Shown piece after piece: positions 11,130 through 20,264 of a DNA stretch of 64,000 nt. Below the pieces are notes generated by a model. It was not told where the DNA came from. It was given only the letters and a program-made list of their open reading frames with translations, and did no database searches. How positions within the stretch are numbered: position 1 is the first letter of the stretch; every line of letters begins with the position of its first letter. Position numbers and translations under genes: made by a program. Origin of the DNA: Melanopsichium pennsylvanicum. Taxonomy: Eukaryota > Basidiomycota > Ustilaginomycetes > Ustilaginales. The DNA lies in NCBI GenBank assembly GCA_900208305.1, contig OAPG01000007.1, forward strand, positions 407,001 through 471,000. Direction: 5' to 3'.

Positions 11130-12463
11130 TCGGTACGTCCTTAGCCTGGTGAAGGTGATACAGCTCAGTCCAATCTGATCTTGCACTCTCGCGTTAGTTT
11201 TCTACACCGTTTACACAGCTCAATAGAACATCTTGTGTTTCTTGAAAACTCATGTTGAAAATAGCGCTCACCAAACTAACGTTGAGATAGGTGAATTTAG
11301 AAGGCATGTCAAACAGTGCCAAAGTATGATCTCGATATTCTATGCATAGCAGCAATTCTAAAAGGGGTAACTGAGTGTTGGCCGCTTTTTTAGGTTATTG
11401 ATCTTCTCGTACCAGAAACAGCGAGATCTGAGGTGTCGAAAGAGGGTTTTGACCCCGCTGAGTGCGTCATGATGATGGTCGTTTTGTCGCAAAATCAATT
11501 TACTGTACAGTAAGTTACGTGCAGCACATACAGAGAGTCTGTATCGAAGTCCCTTGGAAGCGAAATAGGTGGCAAAGTGGAGCGGGGCAAGAGCTCATCT
11601 CCAAAATAACTTTTTGTGGGGGAATGAAGGATGCAGACTGACGTCGAGCGAGACCACCTTGTCGCTGTGCGTTGACCGCGTGTCGATGCCAAATTTAGCT
11701 ACTCGTCGTACTGTGTACAGTAAATAATGTAATTTACTTTACATTTCCGCGCGCTTTTCCGTAATCGTTCAAGTTGGGGGCTTTCATTTCTCCCGACCCA
11801 ACTGCCAAGATTGATCCTGATATTGGTCTGTCCACATGCTTACGACGTCAACAGGTGCATCGAATGCATTGCTCCTTTGGTCACGAAAACGAGGTGTTTG
11901 GTGGAGAAAAAGGAGGGAGACAAGTTGAATTTGAGAGAGAGAAGGAGGAAGGACGGGTTAACGGACGGGATAACAGCAGTCCATAAACCTTGACGGCTGA
12001 GTTCTGTTTTCCGACTCCGCTGCTCAGATGCAGATCCTCATCATTGCGCCAGAAGCGGAAATAATAGCAAACATGCAATGCCGCACTTCTGTATACAGTA
12101 CCTGCTGAGTGGCTCCCACAGATGGAAGGGGGTGAGCAAGAGTGGAGGCCTTTAGAGTACGGTATCGGCTTGCTTGTAAGCGAGTTCATAACTGAGCTCT
12201 GTTTTTTGGCCATTTGACACTTCTCTTGGCTTTGCCCATCTTCTTTTCGCCAAGCACTCTGTGAATCATCGTGCCTCTTTTCTTATATCTCCCTCAGTTG
12301 CTATATAGTCTCTTCAGTCCCTTTTGTAGACCCTAACTTTGCATCCCATTCATCACGAACAATTCTCTTCCTCTTACACCATCGCACCCTCACTCTACTC
12401 TGTCTCTCTCTCTCTCTCTTTCTCTCTCTCCCTCTCTTTCTAGAACAAAGTTTTTCTTCAATC
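11130..12463. other. Intergenic DNA, 1.3 kb
   Basis: No gene seen. It contains a perfect 12-bp palindrome TACTGTACAGTA (11501-11512), further GTGTACAGTA-like copies near 11713 and 12091, and at 12404-12440 a (CT)n tract just upstream of the secreted-protein gene. A CTATATAG TATA-like box lies near 12301. Confidence 0.5.
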
Positions 12464-13171
12464 ATGAAGTTCATCAGCGCCTCGCTTCTCGTTCTCTCGG
12501 CAGCTCTGCTCGCCCACACCTCTTCAGCCACCCCTTTGGTCTTCAACGCCGACAATGACCAGATTTCGGTGCCCATCCAGCTCCCCTTTTCTTCCACTCC
12601 TCGCATTCTCACTTTCCCCAACTGGTTCCACAACTCTGCCTCTGCCTCTACCTCTGCTGATGATGACGATGACATCTGCCCACGTCTTCCGGTGCAGTGC
12701 GTTAAGGATGGCGAAATCGTAGGTGACCTAGGCGAGCAAGATTTCTGCCGACAAGGTCTCACTTGCAAAATGTGCCACCCTAAGAAGAAGGCACTCGACT
12801 GCAACACCAAGTACATCAAAGAATGCAAGGCTCAATGCGAAGCTCGTGGTCCCCTCGGTGGCAAAGCTGCCCAGCTGGAACACACTGTTGAGCTAATTAA
12901 GCACAAGGTCCAAGATCTGTTTGCAGAGGATGGTGGCGATGATGATGACATTTGCCCCGACATGAAGGTATCTTGCAAGAATGTGGATGGGAAGACGGTT
13001 GGCGATATCGGTAAAAAGCCTTTCTGCAGGGATGGTCTTACATGTGGTCAGTGCCATCAGACCGAGAACAGCGCAGAGTGCAATGTCAAATTTTTGAAGG
13101 ATTGCAAGGCTCAGTGCGAGGCCACCGGTCCTCTGGGCGGTAAGGGTGGCGTGTTTGTCCATCTTTTCTAA
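12464..13171 (+). CDS. Secreted cysteine-rich protein with two tandem 8-Cys modules
   Basis: A 235-residue protein with a clear signal peptide (about residues 1-22, ending HTSSA) and a short spacer. Two homologous modules follow, each opening with an Asp run and ICP. Cysteines lie at 72, 79, 95, 101, 104, 113, 121, 125 and at 164, 171, 188, 194, 197, 206, 214, 218, so spacing is conserved to within one residue. Both modules share GLTC, a C-x-x-C-H pair, a KAQCEA block and GPLGGK. No named domain is recognised. The acidic, disulfide-rich, secreted and duplicated design resembles candidate apoplastic effectors or cell-surface proteins of smut fungi, which is inference. The neighbouring gene at 8982 also encodes a secreted protein, but there are too few genes here to call an effector cluster. 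A CT-rich promoter tract precedes it. Confidence 0.88.
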   Translation: MKFISASLLVLSAALLAHTSSATPLVFNADNDQISVPIQLPFSSTPRILTFPNWFHNSASASTSADDDDDICPRLPVQCVKDGEIVGDLGEQDFCRQGLTCKMCHPKKKALDCNTKYIKECKAQCEARGPLGGKAAQLEHTVELIKHKVQDLFAEDGGDDDDICPDMKVSCKNVDGKTVGDIGKKPFCRDGLTCGQCHQTENSAECNVKFLKDCKAQCEATGPLGGKGGVFVHLF

Positions 13172-13420
13172 AAAGCCAACCGTCGTCTTGTCTCAATTCT
13201 GTCTCTGTCTCTGTCTCTCTCTCTCCCGTCCGTCCGTTCTTGACTCGCATTCGCATAACTGTATTTAATCATCACTGCCATGATGCCTTGATAATTTCAT
13301 GGCCCGAATCAGGACCAAAGCCACAAAGCCGATGAGTTGACAAGACTGAGGGGTAGGGAAAAAGTGGCACCCAATTTGTCTGAATCCATCGGTGAATGTG
13401 AAGCTGAAAAACACATGTAA

Positions 13421-14731
13421 TTAAAAGTGAGCTTTACCGTCCAACAAATCCCGATATCTCGCTTGACGATCTGGATCCAACTCGATCAACTTTTGCAACA
13501 CCTCTTGTGACCTTTTTCTAGATTTAGTGCGCTGTTGCGCATCATCATACAGTTCAGCTAGCAGTTGATGGTAATGGGCCAAACTGATGGCACACCATTT
13601 GCTGTCTGGTTCCAACTCGAACAGCTCTTGTATAACCTCAATCTCTTGTTGCAACACATTGATTCGTCTATGCTTTGTCGCTAGTTGATCTATTGTGGTG
13701 CTGTCATTCGACAAGAGTCTTTCGATCAACCAGCGGTGATAAAACCAGACACTCTGATCACTTGGATCCGTATACATGGCCTGCTTGACTAACTCCAATT
13801 CCCAATCCACCGCCTCATTCACTTGAACCACACTCAATCGTTTAGCCTTCCAAAGGTGAGGTAGCAATTGCGTCCTCTGATGCCATGCGGAAAAGTTGGA
13901 AAAGTTGCTCTCGATCTTTCTTAACGAATATCCCAATTCTGTCTCGGCCAAACTGAGCAGCTTGGCCTTGACTGGTGCATTCAATTGTTCATGTACAATT
14001 TCGTCGCTACTCAAAAGAGCAGGGAAAGCCAATGGAGTCTTGCTCGGATTTCGAGTACTGCTAGTATTGTTGAAGGACGAAGAAAGGATGATAGAGAGAG
14101 CAAGATGCTCAATGATGGCCCTTCGACAATTCCAACCATGGAAGTTTCGAGGGTCCAGATCCAGCATCTTTTCAACCAACTTGAGTTCTCGATGCCAAAT
14201 CCAGTTTTCATCGTCATAATTCGAGGCAGTAGCGATATGGTATTGGGTGAGACACCACATTCGATGGTTCCAAATCCAATACACTTTCGGATGGGCTCGA
14301 AGCGCATGTTCTGTCAAAGATAGGTCGTCTTGAAGCAGATTTCGATTCCTTGCCCCCCTTTCCTCTACCTCTTTTTCGGGTGTTTTTGAGTCCTCATGAG
14401 TGTTGTGAGGTGAAGATGATGTTGAATCGCGAAGACTAGCAAAGACATCGGGTTTGGATGTTGTCTCTTGTTCGACAAGAAGAGGACTGGCAAAGATGTT
14501 TAGCAAAACTTCGCGTCGATAATTCCAAACGGTGTACTGTTCCGGATTGAGAGTGAGCAACTTGGTGGTTTGGGCTAAAGCCTCCTGATCCTTCTTTCCT
14601 TGACGTTTGTAGGTGAAAAAGGTACGCTCGATTTCTAGGTAAGAGGCAAGTTTGGCTGCCTCTTTGGTTTTGCGTTCTGCTTTGGCTTGTGCAGACGCTG
14701 CTGTTTTGGGTTGCCGCTTGACCCCGTGCAT
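13421..14731 (-). CDS. BET4: Rab geranylgeranyltransferase subunit alpha
   Basis: This protein is the alpha subunit of the type II geranylgeranyltransferase. With the beta subunit and Rab escort protein it attaches geranylgeranyl groups to C-terminal cysteines of Rab GTPases in the cytosol. Five PFTA repeats are visible, each with the W-x-x-R core: TVWNYRREVL, WIWNHRMWCL, HGWNCRRAII, SAWHQRTQLL and SVWFYHRWLI. I place the start at the ATG at 14731 (MHGVKRQPKTAA), which matches the family's usual N-terminus. The frame is open upstream to an ATG at 14848, but that extension is Pro/Ser-rich and looks like leader. The predicted length is 436 residues, somewhat over the yeast protein because of loops near residues 100-140 and 240-260. 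It is divergent from the gene at 15044, about 310 bp apart, so they may share a promoter. Confidence 0.9.
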   Translation of the reverse strand: MHGVKRQPKTAASAQAKAERKTKEAAKLASYLEIERTFFTYKRQGKKDQEALAQTTKLLTLNPEQYTVWNYRREVLLNIFASPLLVEQETTSKPDVFASLRDSTSSSPHNTHEDSKTPEKEVEERGARNRNLLQDDLSLTEHALRAHPKVYWIWNHRMWCLTQYHIATASNYDDENWIWHRELKLVEKMLDLDPRNFHGWNCRRAIIEHLALSIILSSSFNNTSSTRNPSKTPLAFPALLSSDEIVHEQLNAPVKAKLLSLAETELGYSLRKIESNFSNFSAWHQRTQLLPHLWKAKRLSVVQVNEAVDWELELVKQAMYTDPSDQSVWFYHRWLIERLLSNDSTTIDQLATKHRRINVLQQEIEVIQELFELEPDSKWCAISLAHYHQLLAELYDDAQQRTKSRKRSQEVLQKLIELDPDRQARYRDLLDGKAHF

Positions 14732-15043
14732 CTCGTTGAATGACACTGAAGAGGGGCAAGGTGGTGGTGAGGGCGAATGAGTGAAAGAGAGAAAAGGAGG
14801 AGGAGGAGAATGAGCGAGGAGTGTTGGTTGCATCAAGCGTGGTTGCAAGATTAGTGTTGGGATTCCACAGGATAGGGTCCGATCTGTACTGCATTATTAT
14901 TGTACGCCGAAAGTCGAGATTTATAGGGTAAAGTGGAGAACAAGCGCTAAGTCAGATCCAACGACATGATCTATCCTGACTTTGCATTGTGACCATCGCT
15001 ATCCTCACCTCAAGGCTTTCTCCTTCCCCGCCGTGGATCGAAA

Positions 15044-16243
15044 ATGTTGCTCAAGATAGGCCTTATTGGCATTGCAGCGCCGACTGGTCGGACCACTGTC
15101 ATGTCACCGCTTAGGCTACTTGGTAGTTGCAAAACGGCTTGGCCCTCGAGGATGGTATCCACCATGCCGTCTCGCAATCCTAACACAAGCTCAGATCTCT
15201 CGCCACGACGTAGGACTCTATGTCTTCCGATCCTCCATTCCCAACCAGTAATATCGGTCATCAGCTTAGCCCTGAAGCCATACATACCCAATTTGCTGCG
15301 CACCTTCACTTCAACGCACCTTGCTCGCACTCAACCACCTTCCCAAACTCCTTCAACCTCGACAACTCGATCAGAATCTGCACCAACATCCACACCACCA
15401 CAACAACCGCTCTCAGAAGACATTCTCACTATCCCCAACTTGCTCACCATTTCGCGCCTCGCTTTGACGCCGTACATCGGCTACCTGGTAGCTACGCACC
15501 ATTTTGTACCCGCGGTGACGCTTTTGTTCATTGCCTCTGTCACCGATCTTCTCGATGGATGGCTTGCCCGAAAAACTGGCAAATACACTGTGTTTGGATC
15601 TATCGCTGACCCTGCAGCCGACAAAGCGCTTGTTACGACCATGGTCATCTCCCTAGCCATGTCCGGTATGCTTCCATGGATCGTAGCCAGCATCATTTTG
15701 GGAAGAGATGTAGCTCTGGTCATATCGGCTTTCATTATCCGATATAGGACGTTGCAAGAGCCCAAGACACTCAAGAGATATTTTAATCCCAAATTGCCCA
15801 GTGCAACAGTGACACCAACGCAGATTAGCAAGTACAACACTTTTCTCCAACTCCTCTTACTAGGTCTCCTCACACTTTACCCCATTCTATTCCCTAATCA
15901 ACAAAGTCCAACTCTGTCCTTCTCATCCACCACCTCTACTTGCAATACTTGCACTATCTCTTCCGAAAACAAGAGGACTGTGGAGAGTCAAGGAGAATCC
16001 AAATTGGTGGAGCGAACAAGAACGTCACTTGAACAAAAAGGCCTGGTTTCACCAAAGGCCAAAGCTTGGATCGACAAAGCAATCACAACGCTCATGTGGA
16101 TCACCGCCGCAACCACCGTCTATTCGGGTGTGGGTTACTTGGGTGGATCTGGAACAGGTAAAGTCCTAGCAGCAAGAGCTCACGGTGTCACAAAAAAAGT
16201 TAAACAGTCTTTCAAAAAACCTCCGCCTCCCTCCCAATCCTAA
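15044..16243 (+). CDS. CRD1: CDP-alcohol phosphatidyltransferase, probable cardiolipin synthase
   Basis: A 399-residue integral membrane enzyme. The diagnostic CDP-alcohol phosphatidyltransferase signature D-x2-DG-x2-AR-x8-G-x3-D-x3-D is complete at about residues 169-194 (DLLDGWLAR, then GSIADPAADK). It is preceded by LTIPNLLTISRLALTPYIGYLV, the typical entry helix of eukaryotic cardiolipin synthase, which joins CDP-diacylglycerol and phosphatidylglycerol in the mitochondrial inner membrane. The N-terminal 130 residues are basic and hydroxylated without acidic clusters, consistent with mitochondrial targeting. Several hydrophobic segments follow the motif, with a poorly conserved Ser/Thr-rich loop near residues 285-340. 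A phosphatidylglycerolphosphate synthase of the same superfamily is the main alternative. It converges on the ERO1 gene, leaving about 250 bp between stops. Confidence 0.83.
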   Translation: MLLKIGLIGIAAPTGRTTVMSPLRLLGSCKTAWPSRMVSTMPSRNPNTSSDLSPRRRTLCLPILHSQPVISVISLALKPYIPNLLRTFTSTHLARTQPPSQTPSTSTTRSESAPTSTPPQQPLSEDILTIPNLLTISRLALTPYIGYLVATHHFVPAVTLLFIASVTDLLDGWLARKTGKYTVFGSIADPAADKALVTTMVISLAMSGMLPWIVASIILGRDVALVISAFIIRYRTLQEPKTLKRYFNPKLPSATVTPTQISKYNTFLQLLLLGLLTLYPILFPNQQSPTLSFSSTTSTCNTCTISSENKRTVESQGESKLVERTRTSLEQKGLVSPKAKAWIDKAITTLMWITAATTVYSGVGYLGGSGTGKVLAARAHGVTKKVKQSFKKPPPPSQS

Positions 16244-16494
16244 GCTTACAATGTATAGTAGAAATAATGCAACAAGCAAAAATAAAACAATGAAAATGAC
16301 GAAATTGTTCGGTGCGCGACTGTATGCTTGGAGAACAAATGATGTTAAAAATACAAGATATTGTGTGTGTGTGTGTGCGTGTCTCTAAAAGGGCGCAGAG
16401 AACAGTGATGTAAATAATGACGGTAATGACGGCAAAAGCAAAAGCAAGTGAAGAGAAGTGTTGAAAAAAAAGGAATGGTCACTGGCGACATATT

Positions 16495-18360
16495 TCAGAG
16501 CTCCGAATGCTTGCTGGTGGTCGCGCTACTCTCGGTGGTGTATCCAGTGACAAAGCCAAGCGCATGCAAACACTGTACCACCGAGCGTTTGCATGCTTCG
16601 GCACGCTTCTCGAGCCAACTCAGCAAGCTCGCCAAGGTAGATTCCCCCTCTCTGTGCAGCTGTTCGAATGAAGTTGACTCGGTCTCATTGTCTCTTATTC
16701 TACCTTTGCAATTGTCGCTAAAGTGGTGTGATTTTGTTTCTCTGTTCCTTGTTTCTTGCTTCGCCTCGCTTCGTTCCTCCTCCCTCCTCGCTGGGAGCAG
16801 CGCTTGCTGCTCCTGGTACATGTCCCTGAACAACTCGACCGCTCTCAAACTCTCTGCGATTCTATGAGCCGCATTGACTAACGCCACCAACTCACTCTTT
16901 TGCAACCTCACCTCTTCGACACCTTCCTTCTCGTTCCTGTTAAACAGCAATTTCAACGCGGTCCCAATGCCGTTGACTTGCAACTTGCCCCATAACCTGC
17001 ATTTGTCGCAACCTACACAATCCATGATGGTCGAGATGTTCCTGAAATGCTGCCTGAACTCCTGTTTCAGCTCCAAACTCTCCCGATTCTGACCATTGAA
17101 CATTTGCGCCTCGTCAAACGTGGTGGGGCAAGCCCTGGCATCAGCGATGAGCTGATCGAGCTGAGCTACCGCAGTGGGATCTTGGATCGTGTCGCCAGCA
17201 CGAAGCGAGAAGTTTTGAGACGAATCTCCGAGTCGTGACAATGCACGCAGTAAGAGCACGTAATCAAAGTAGACGTTCTGCAATCGTTCCGGATGTTCGG
17301 CAATCCTGGTGATGAAGCATTCCAGATTGGGTGCCCATTCGCCCGTCTTTGTATCCAAAAAGTCGTGGCAAATGTGAATGCTGATGCTCGCATGCAAGCC
17401 CGAAATGATCCTGTAGAAGACTCGCTTCTCCAGACACTGTTCGCTGTCGCCACTATCCAACGGAGCTTGCAAACTCGAAACTAAGCCGCTGAACCCTCCT
17501 CCTCCAGCTAGTCCTGCCATGGCAGGACTCGAGCCCTGAAGCATCGTCTTGTCCACAAACCCTGTACCCCCACTCGACTGTGGCCTGGCGGGTTCGACAA
17601 ACTTGACGCCACTGAAACAATTTTCTTCATAGATACTTTTCCAGACACGGTTGGCACTTGGACCCGCATAACCGGTGAACCTCTCTGGATTCTTGAGCAG
17701 ATCCACATACACACCCTGTTCACCCTCTTCATCGTCCAAATGGCAAAACTCAGTGTGGCTGCACGAACAGCTAGCATCGCTGGCGGACATGACTACATCC
17801 TTGGGAGAAGCGGTGGTGACCGAACTCAATCGTTTGACTCGAAACTCTCGGGGAACGTTACTCTCGTCTTCGGTCTCGACCGAACAAGCGCGATTCATGC
17901 AGAATCCATTCTCGTTCCAAAAGGGACACTCTTTGAAAAGGTTGACCTTGTAAAACTTGAAAAAGTGGGTCTTGCGAAGCGTGTCGAGACGGTCAAAGAA
18001 CTGAGAGTTGATGGTTTCCACCGTTTCGTAGTCGCAGGATGCGTCTTCGATCTGACCTGTGGGTCTACATATGGGTGACGAGTTAAGAGGTGGCGTCGAG
18101 GGTTGTTTGGAGGGTTTGGTGAGGACTTGCTGGAGGAAATCGGCGCCACGCGAAGAGTGTGATGCTGGACTGCGGAATAGCGCAGGTCGGCTTGGATTGA
18201 TTGTAGTGGCGAGGACTGAAGCCGGGGTTGCGGCGAGCAGGAGGAGAGAGATGATGGCGATTGAGAGTAGAGCCAAGGATAGACTGAGCCGATGCAGGCT
18301 CCAGTGCTGACGAAGCGGTAGCCGTATGCTTTTGGAATTTGAGCCAAAGTGAGAATGCAT
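16495..18360 (-). CDS. ERO1: Endoplasmic reticulum oxidoreductin ERO1
   Basis: ERO1 is the flavoprotein thiol oxidase of the ER lumen that reoxidises protein disulfide isomerase and passes electrons to oxygen. Landmarks: CRPTGQIEDASCDYETVETIN near the N-terminus, the cysteine-rich shuttle segment CPFWNENGFC then ACSVE, the FTGYAGPSANRVWKSIYEENCF block, the SGLHASISIHICHDFLD flavin-binding region and the active-site triad CVGCDKC followed by RLWGKLQ. I favour the ATG at 18360 (MHSHFGSN), which puts a single hydrophobic signal-anchor at about residues 24-50. The frame stays open to an ATG at 18498, adding 46 unremarkable residues, so the longer form is possible. The C-terminal 130 residues contain charged, probably helical stretches beyond the usual end. 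It is divergent from EFR3 across 1.8 kb. Confidence 0.93.
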   Translation of the reverse strand: MHSHFGSNSKSIRLPLRQHWSLHRLSLSLALLSIAIISLLLLAATPASVLATTINPSRPALFRSPASHSSRGADFLQQVLTKPSKQPSTPPLNSSPICRPTGQIEDASCDYETVETINSQFFDRLDTLRKTHFFKFYKVNLFKECPFWNENGFCMNRACSVETEDESNVPREFRVKRLSSVTTASPKDVVMSASDASCSCSHTEFCHLDDEEGEQGVYVDLLKNPERFTGYAGPSANRVWKSIYEENCFSGVKFVEPARPQSSGGTGFVDKTMLQGSSPAMAGLAGGGGFSGLVSSLQAPLDSGDSEQCLEKRVFYRIISGLHASISIHICHDFLDTKTGEWAPNLECFITRIAEHPERLQNVYFDYVLLLRALSRLGDSSQNFSLRAGDTIQDPTAVAQLDQLIADARACPTTFDEAQMFNGQNRESLELKQEFRQHFRNISTIMDCVGCDKCRLWGKLQVNGIGTALKLLFNRNEKEGVEEVRLQKSELVALVNAAHRIAESLRAVELFRDMYQEQQALLPARREEERSEAKQETRNRETKSHHFSDNCKGRIRDNETESTSFEQLHREGESTLASLLSWLEKRAEACKRSVVQCLHALGFVTGYTTESSATTSKHSEL

Positions 18361-18498
18361 CGTAGAAGCGATGGCAGCACTTCCGATGCTTGGAAACTCT
18401 ATCGTCTGCCGGTGCTCGGAAGTACCGATCGAACTCGTCTGGCTCGGCACTGTAGTTGCGACGGCTGCTTGAGATTGTTTACAAGATGAGAGCGTCAA

Positions 18499-20264
18499 AT
18501 GAATGCAACACGCTATGTACAGAGATGTTTGATGGTCCAGGTCAATCTTGAGTTTGATAACAAGCTGGTTGGTGGCAGAAAAATTGAAGCCTGTTGCGAA
18601 GTTGGAAGAAAGTGTTGATGTTGGGAAAAAGATGCTTTGTTAATATTGAGCAAGATTTTGTGGCCCTGTTGGGGCAAGCGTTGACGTGCAAGTGCAGCAA
18701 GCGACAATGCCACCGTGTGACAGATCGAGAGAGAGAGAGATTGTGTGCGTGTGTGTGTGTGTGTGTTGTGTGGTGCTACGTGGAACAGAGTCAAAGTTGC
18801 GTGTCAGCTGTGGGTATATTCGGTGTTTTTGTGTTTGTGTGGAGTGGCAGAGCTATGCATGTCGCAGCATCGGCATGTTGCTGAGCAGGCAGACCACCAA
18901 ATTGGAAATTTCCAGGGTTTTCTCTCCAGGGTTTTCTCGTTTTGCTGCTCGGTGTTAAAAACACACACACACGCACTTCCAAAATTCAGAAAAGAAAGTG
19001 CCAACTTTCGGAGCGTGCCGCCCTCATGAGAGTGCAAGCTGTATTAAACAGAATGACCGAGCCCCAGTCGCTATAAAGCATTCAGGTGACGTGTCAGGAG
19101 TGAATTCTTGGCGAGTGTTAGACCACATCAGGAGACAAATTTAAAACACTTGCACTTTCATCAGCCTGACATAAGCTTGCGAAGGTATGCTGGGATTACA
19201 TTCTTCGCTTTCACGCGGCTCCTTACCATATGGTGTGGCTGAGATTTCTGCCTCCCACAAGCTCGTTCATCCCAACCCAGACTCACATTATGGGTTTTTT
19301 TTTTGTGTAGCATGCCCCGTTCCACATTAACATCCAGTCGCCATACCCAAAATGATGTGAACTCCTGATGAAAAGGTTCAACATACGAGTCAGGACGGGA
19401 TCAGGTGGACTGGACGCTGGTTGAACCAGCAAAAAAACGTTTTGTTGCGTATATCTGTTTATGCCAAGCTTCGTGACGTCCGCACAACATGGTCAGGCGG
19501 CTCCTGTGAAAACGTCTCTCTCTATGCAGCCTAAATACGCACAATGCAAATCATCGCACACATTTTATTTTATTTATTTATTTTCCAATGTTAATCCGCA
19601 AAGACACAGGGTAAAACGCACTCTGACCGCACTGACCCGCATGATTTCCATACTCGGCATTCTACTTTTTGACTTGAGTGGTCGGTTAGGCGTAGAATCA
19701 GTCTTGTCTACAGCTGCTTTGGCTTTCATCCGTTTCAGCCCACGAGTCCCAACCGCTGTTACCGCTGCTCTCTTGATCCACCAGTCGGACAATCCTACTG
19801 TCACTTGGCTCAACCGTTTGTGCTCCTCCTTCCTCACCTCGTTCTCTCACCTCGTTCTCTCACCTCGTTCTCTCACCTCGTTCTCTCACCTCCCGTCCTT
19901 CACCCTCATCTTTGCTTGTCATTCAGTCGTTGCCCTAATCAGGCAGCAGCACCACGACGTCGCACCAAGGTGTCGATCAAGTTGTCCTTTCGCTTACTAC
20001 CACCATCTCACCCACTCGGTCGGACAGCGGCCTCTCTTCTTCTTCTTCTTCTTCTTCTTCTTCGCCGCTATCATTCGTTCTTTGCCTTTTGGCTTCATTC
20101 GTTCTTTGCCTTTTGGCTTCATTCGTTCTCTAGGCGCATTTGATCATCTCCCATCTCGTAGCGCTCATCTGCATCCCACTCGCAACCGGCACAAGGACGA
20201 GACCATCGAACCATTACAAACATTCTTCCTTCCAAGTCGTCATATCCCACCCTCATAACCCATC
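18499..20264. other. Divergent intergenic region ERO1-EFR3 with simple repeats
   Basis: No gene supported. A long frame at 19461-20258 is built from simple repeats and ends just before the EFR3 start, so I read it as leader and promoter. It contains a (TG)n run near 18746-18767, a 13-bp tandem repeat CTCACCTCGTTCT four times at 19833-19884, a (TCT)n tract at 20038-20062, and a 24-bp direct repeat beginning CATTCGTTCTTTGCC at 20072 and 20096. Pyrimidine-rich leaders of this type are common before highly expressed fungal genes. Confidence 0.5.

Noticed and set aside
19461..20258. 265-codon plus-strand frame before EFR3
   Set aside because: Consists of simple tandem repeats and pyrimidine tracts; better explained as promoter and leader.
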